From Antedon mediterranea (taxonomy: Eukaryota; Echinodermata; Crinoidea; Comatulida; Antedonidae), in contig NC_092679.1 of assembly GCF_964355755.1 (NCBI RefSeq), positions 9,612,001 to 9,676,000 of the forward strand: a stretch of 64,000 nucleotides of DNA, read 5' to 3'. The notes beneath the pieces are model-generated. The model saw only the letters and a list, made by a program, of their open reading frames with translations. It did no database searches and was not told the DNA's origin. Made by a program: the position numbers and the translations under genes. How positions within the stretch are numbered: position 1 is the first letter of the stretch; each line of letters opens with the position of its first letter. Below, piece after piece: positions 62,026 through 64,000 of this stretch.

Positions 62026-63429
62026 CAAGTTTTTTTGAAAATCACAAAATGGTCTAAAACGTCTCTAAATGCGATTTGAAGCTATTCAGTACACTTTGAT
62101 GTTTTTATGTTAACAAGTTTTTCGAAAATCACAAAATGGTCTAAAACGTCTCCAAATGCGATTTTAAGCTATTCTAAGCACTTTGGTGTTTTTATGTTAA
62201 CAAGTTTTTTTGAAAATCACAAAATCGTCTAAAACGTCTCTAAATGCGATTTGAAGCTTTTCTGTACACTTTGATGTTTTTAAGTTAACAACTTTTTTCG
62301 AAAATCACAAAATGGTCTAAAATGTCTCCAAAATGCGATTTGAAGCTATTCTAAGCACTTTGGTGTTTTTATGGAAACAATTTTTTTCGAAAATCACAAA
62401 ATGGTCTAAAACGTCTCCAATAGCGATTTGAAGCTTTTCTGTACACTTTGGTGTTTTTATGTTAACAAGTTTTTTCGAAAATCACAAAATGGTCTAAAAC
62501 GTCTACAAATGCGATTTGAAGCTATTCTGTACACTTTGATGTTTTTATGTTAAGTTTTTTCGAAAATCACAAAATGGTCTAAAACTTTTCCAAATGCGAT
62601 TTGAAGCTATTCTGTACACTTTGATGTTTTGTGTGAAAATTTTCTGTCGAAATGCTCAAAATGGTCAAAAACGTTTTTAAATACGATATTAAGCTACTTT
62701 GTGCTCTTTGATGTTTTTGTCTGAAATGTTTTATCGAAATGCTCAAAATGGTCTAAAACGGTTTCTAATGTGATTTCAAGCACTTTGATGTTTTTGTGTA
62801 ACCAAGTTTTTCGAAAAACACAAAATTGTCTAAAACGTCTCCAAATGCGATTTGAAGCTATTCTGTACACTTTGATGTTTTTATGTTAACAAGTTTTTCG
62901 AAAATCACAAAATGGTCTAAAACGTCTCCAAATGCGATTTTAAGCTATTCTAAGCACTTTGGTGTTTTTATGTTAACAAGTTTTTTTGAAAATCACAAAA
63001 TGGTCTAAAACGTCTACAAATGCGATTTGAAGCTATTCTAAGCACTTTTGTGTTTTTATGTTAACAAGTTTTTTCGAAAATCACAAAATGGTCTAAAACG
63101 TCTACAAATGCGATTTGAAGCTATTCTAAGCACTTTGGTGTTTTTATGTTAACAGTTTTTTCGAAAATCACAAAATGGTCTAAAACGTCTCCAAATGCGA
63201 TTTGAAGCTATTCTGTACACTTTGATGTTTTTATGGTAACAAGTTTTTTAGAAAATCACAAAATGGTCTAAAACGTTTCCAAATGCGATTTGAAGTTATT
63301 CTGTACACTTTGATGTTTTGTGTGAAAATTTTCTGTCGAAATGCTCAAAATGGTCAAAAACGTTTTTAAATACGATATTAAGCTACTTTGTGCTCTTTGA
63401 TGTTTTTGTGTGAAAAGTTTTATCGAAAT

Positions 63430-64000
63430 GCTCAAAATGGTCTAAAACGGTTTCTAATGTGATTTCAAGCACTTTGATGTTTTTGTATAACCAAGTTTTT
63501 CGAAAATCACAAAATTGTTTAAAACGTCCCCAAATGCGATTTGAAGCTATTCTGTACACTTTGATGTTTTTGGGTTAACAAGTTTTTCGAAAATCACAAT
63601 GGTCTAAAACGTCTCCAAATGCGATTTTAAGCTATTCTAAGCACTTTGGTGTTTTTATGTTAACAAGTTTTTCGAAAATCACAAAATTGTCTAAAACGTC
63701 TCCAAATGCGATTTGAAGCTATTCTGTACACTTTGATGTTTTTATGTTAACAAGTTTTTCGAAAATCACAAAATGGTCTAAAACGTCTCCAAATGCGATT
63801 TTAAACTATTCTAAGCACTTTGGTGTTTTTATGTTAACAAGTTTTTTTGAAAATCACAAAATGGTCTAAAACGTCTCTAAATGCGATTTGAAGCTATTCA
63901 GTACACTTTGATGTTTTTATGTTAACAAGTTTTTCGAAAATCACAAAATGGTCTAAAACGTCTCCAAATGCGATTTTAAGCTATTCTAAGCACTTTGGTG
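63430..64000 (+). repeat. Repeat of 61616-62188, cut by the window end
   Basis: The rare cgtccccaaatg (61711/63525, offset 1814) and gctattcagtacac (62081/63893, offset 1812) recur in the same order. The two-base change is a loss of AA at aatcacaatggtc near 63597. The block is still matching when the window ends. Confidence 0.8.

Larger units (their letters stand above)
26688..64000 (+). repeat. Right block of ~88-bp tandem satellite
   Basis: The same satellite in the same orientation as the left block runs to the end of the window, where it is still in mid-monomer. Up to about 32 kb it shares variants with the left block. Beyond about 33 kb, new diagnostic variants appear again and again: ggtcataaacg in B, agagtctaaaatatctcg, ctgtatac or ttgtatac, acgactccaaatg, and a short gttaagttttttcg linker. 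The B'-C' pair is absent there. No gene is found in these 37.3 kb; all short open frames are products of the repeat. Confidence 0.98.

Noticed and set aside
1-64000. CRISPR-like array of regular repeats
   Set aside because: The repeats are contiguous, with no unique spacers between conserved units. The variation is scattered along the whole unit, and no cas-like genes are present. This is a satellite.

Overview
This window is almost entirely one AT-rich tandem satellite, and I find no credible protein-coding gene or RNA gene in it. The monomer is about 88 bp, with common 87-bp and 77-bp variants. It runs head-to-tail in one orientation over 1-25804 and 26688-64000, about 63.1 kb and roughly 720 monomers. 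A single 883-bp non-satellite island (25805-26687) interrupts it. Long satellite with nested higher-order repeats (HORs) and no genes points to a eukaryotic nuclear chromosome, most likely centromeric, pericentromeric or another heterochromatic block. I do not recognise the satellite family and cannot name the species. Variants that look like decay of methylated CpG suggest a host that methylates cytosines in its germline, but this is inference.

Monomer types. Standard monomers come in two main flavours, ending ctgtacactttgatg or ctaagcactttggtg. A divergent three-monomer cassette, called B-C-D here, recurs about 60 times in fixed order. B carries acgtttttaaatacgatatt, C is short (about 77 bp) with acggtttctaatgtgattt, and D carries gtgtaaccaag and usually caaaattgtc. 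A sister version (B'-C'), with aaacacgatatt and acgatttctaatg, occurs about a dozen times and only left of about 31.2 kb.

Layout. 1-7.5 kb: three copies of a block of about 1 kb plus a 286-bp out-of-register duplication. 7.5-18.8 kb: a tandem duplication of period 5974 bp; a third copy of part of it lies at 29.4-32.8 kb. 19.8-21.7 kb: 1040-bp tandem duplication. 24.2-25.6 kb: 691-bp tandem duplication. 25.8-26.7 kb: the unique island, holding a short degenerate minisatellite, an AT-rich stretch and short direct and inverted repeats. 32.3-45 kb: interleaved duplicated blocks at offsets of 9115, 4084 and 6239 bp. 45.0-48.4 kb: a tandem duplication of about 1.7 kb. 48.9-62.2 kb: blocks at offsets of 8051 and 7791 bp and a 2684-bp tandem HOR. 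The window ends inside the array.

The interest lies in the mosaic evolution of the array: nested segmental duplications, a conserved three-monomer cassette, separate left and right variant domains, recombinant junctions, and monomer features (phased A-tracts, short palindromes) typical of heterochromatic satellites. All duplication boundaries and offsets were read by eye from diagnostic variants and are accurate to about one monomer unless stated.
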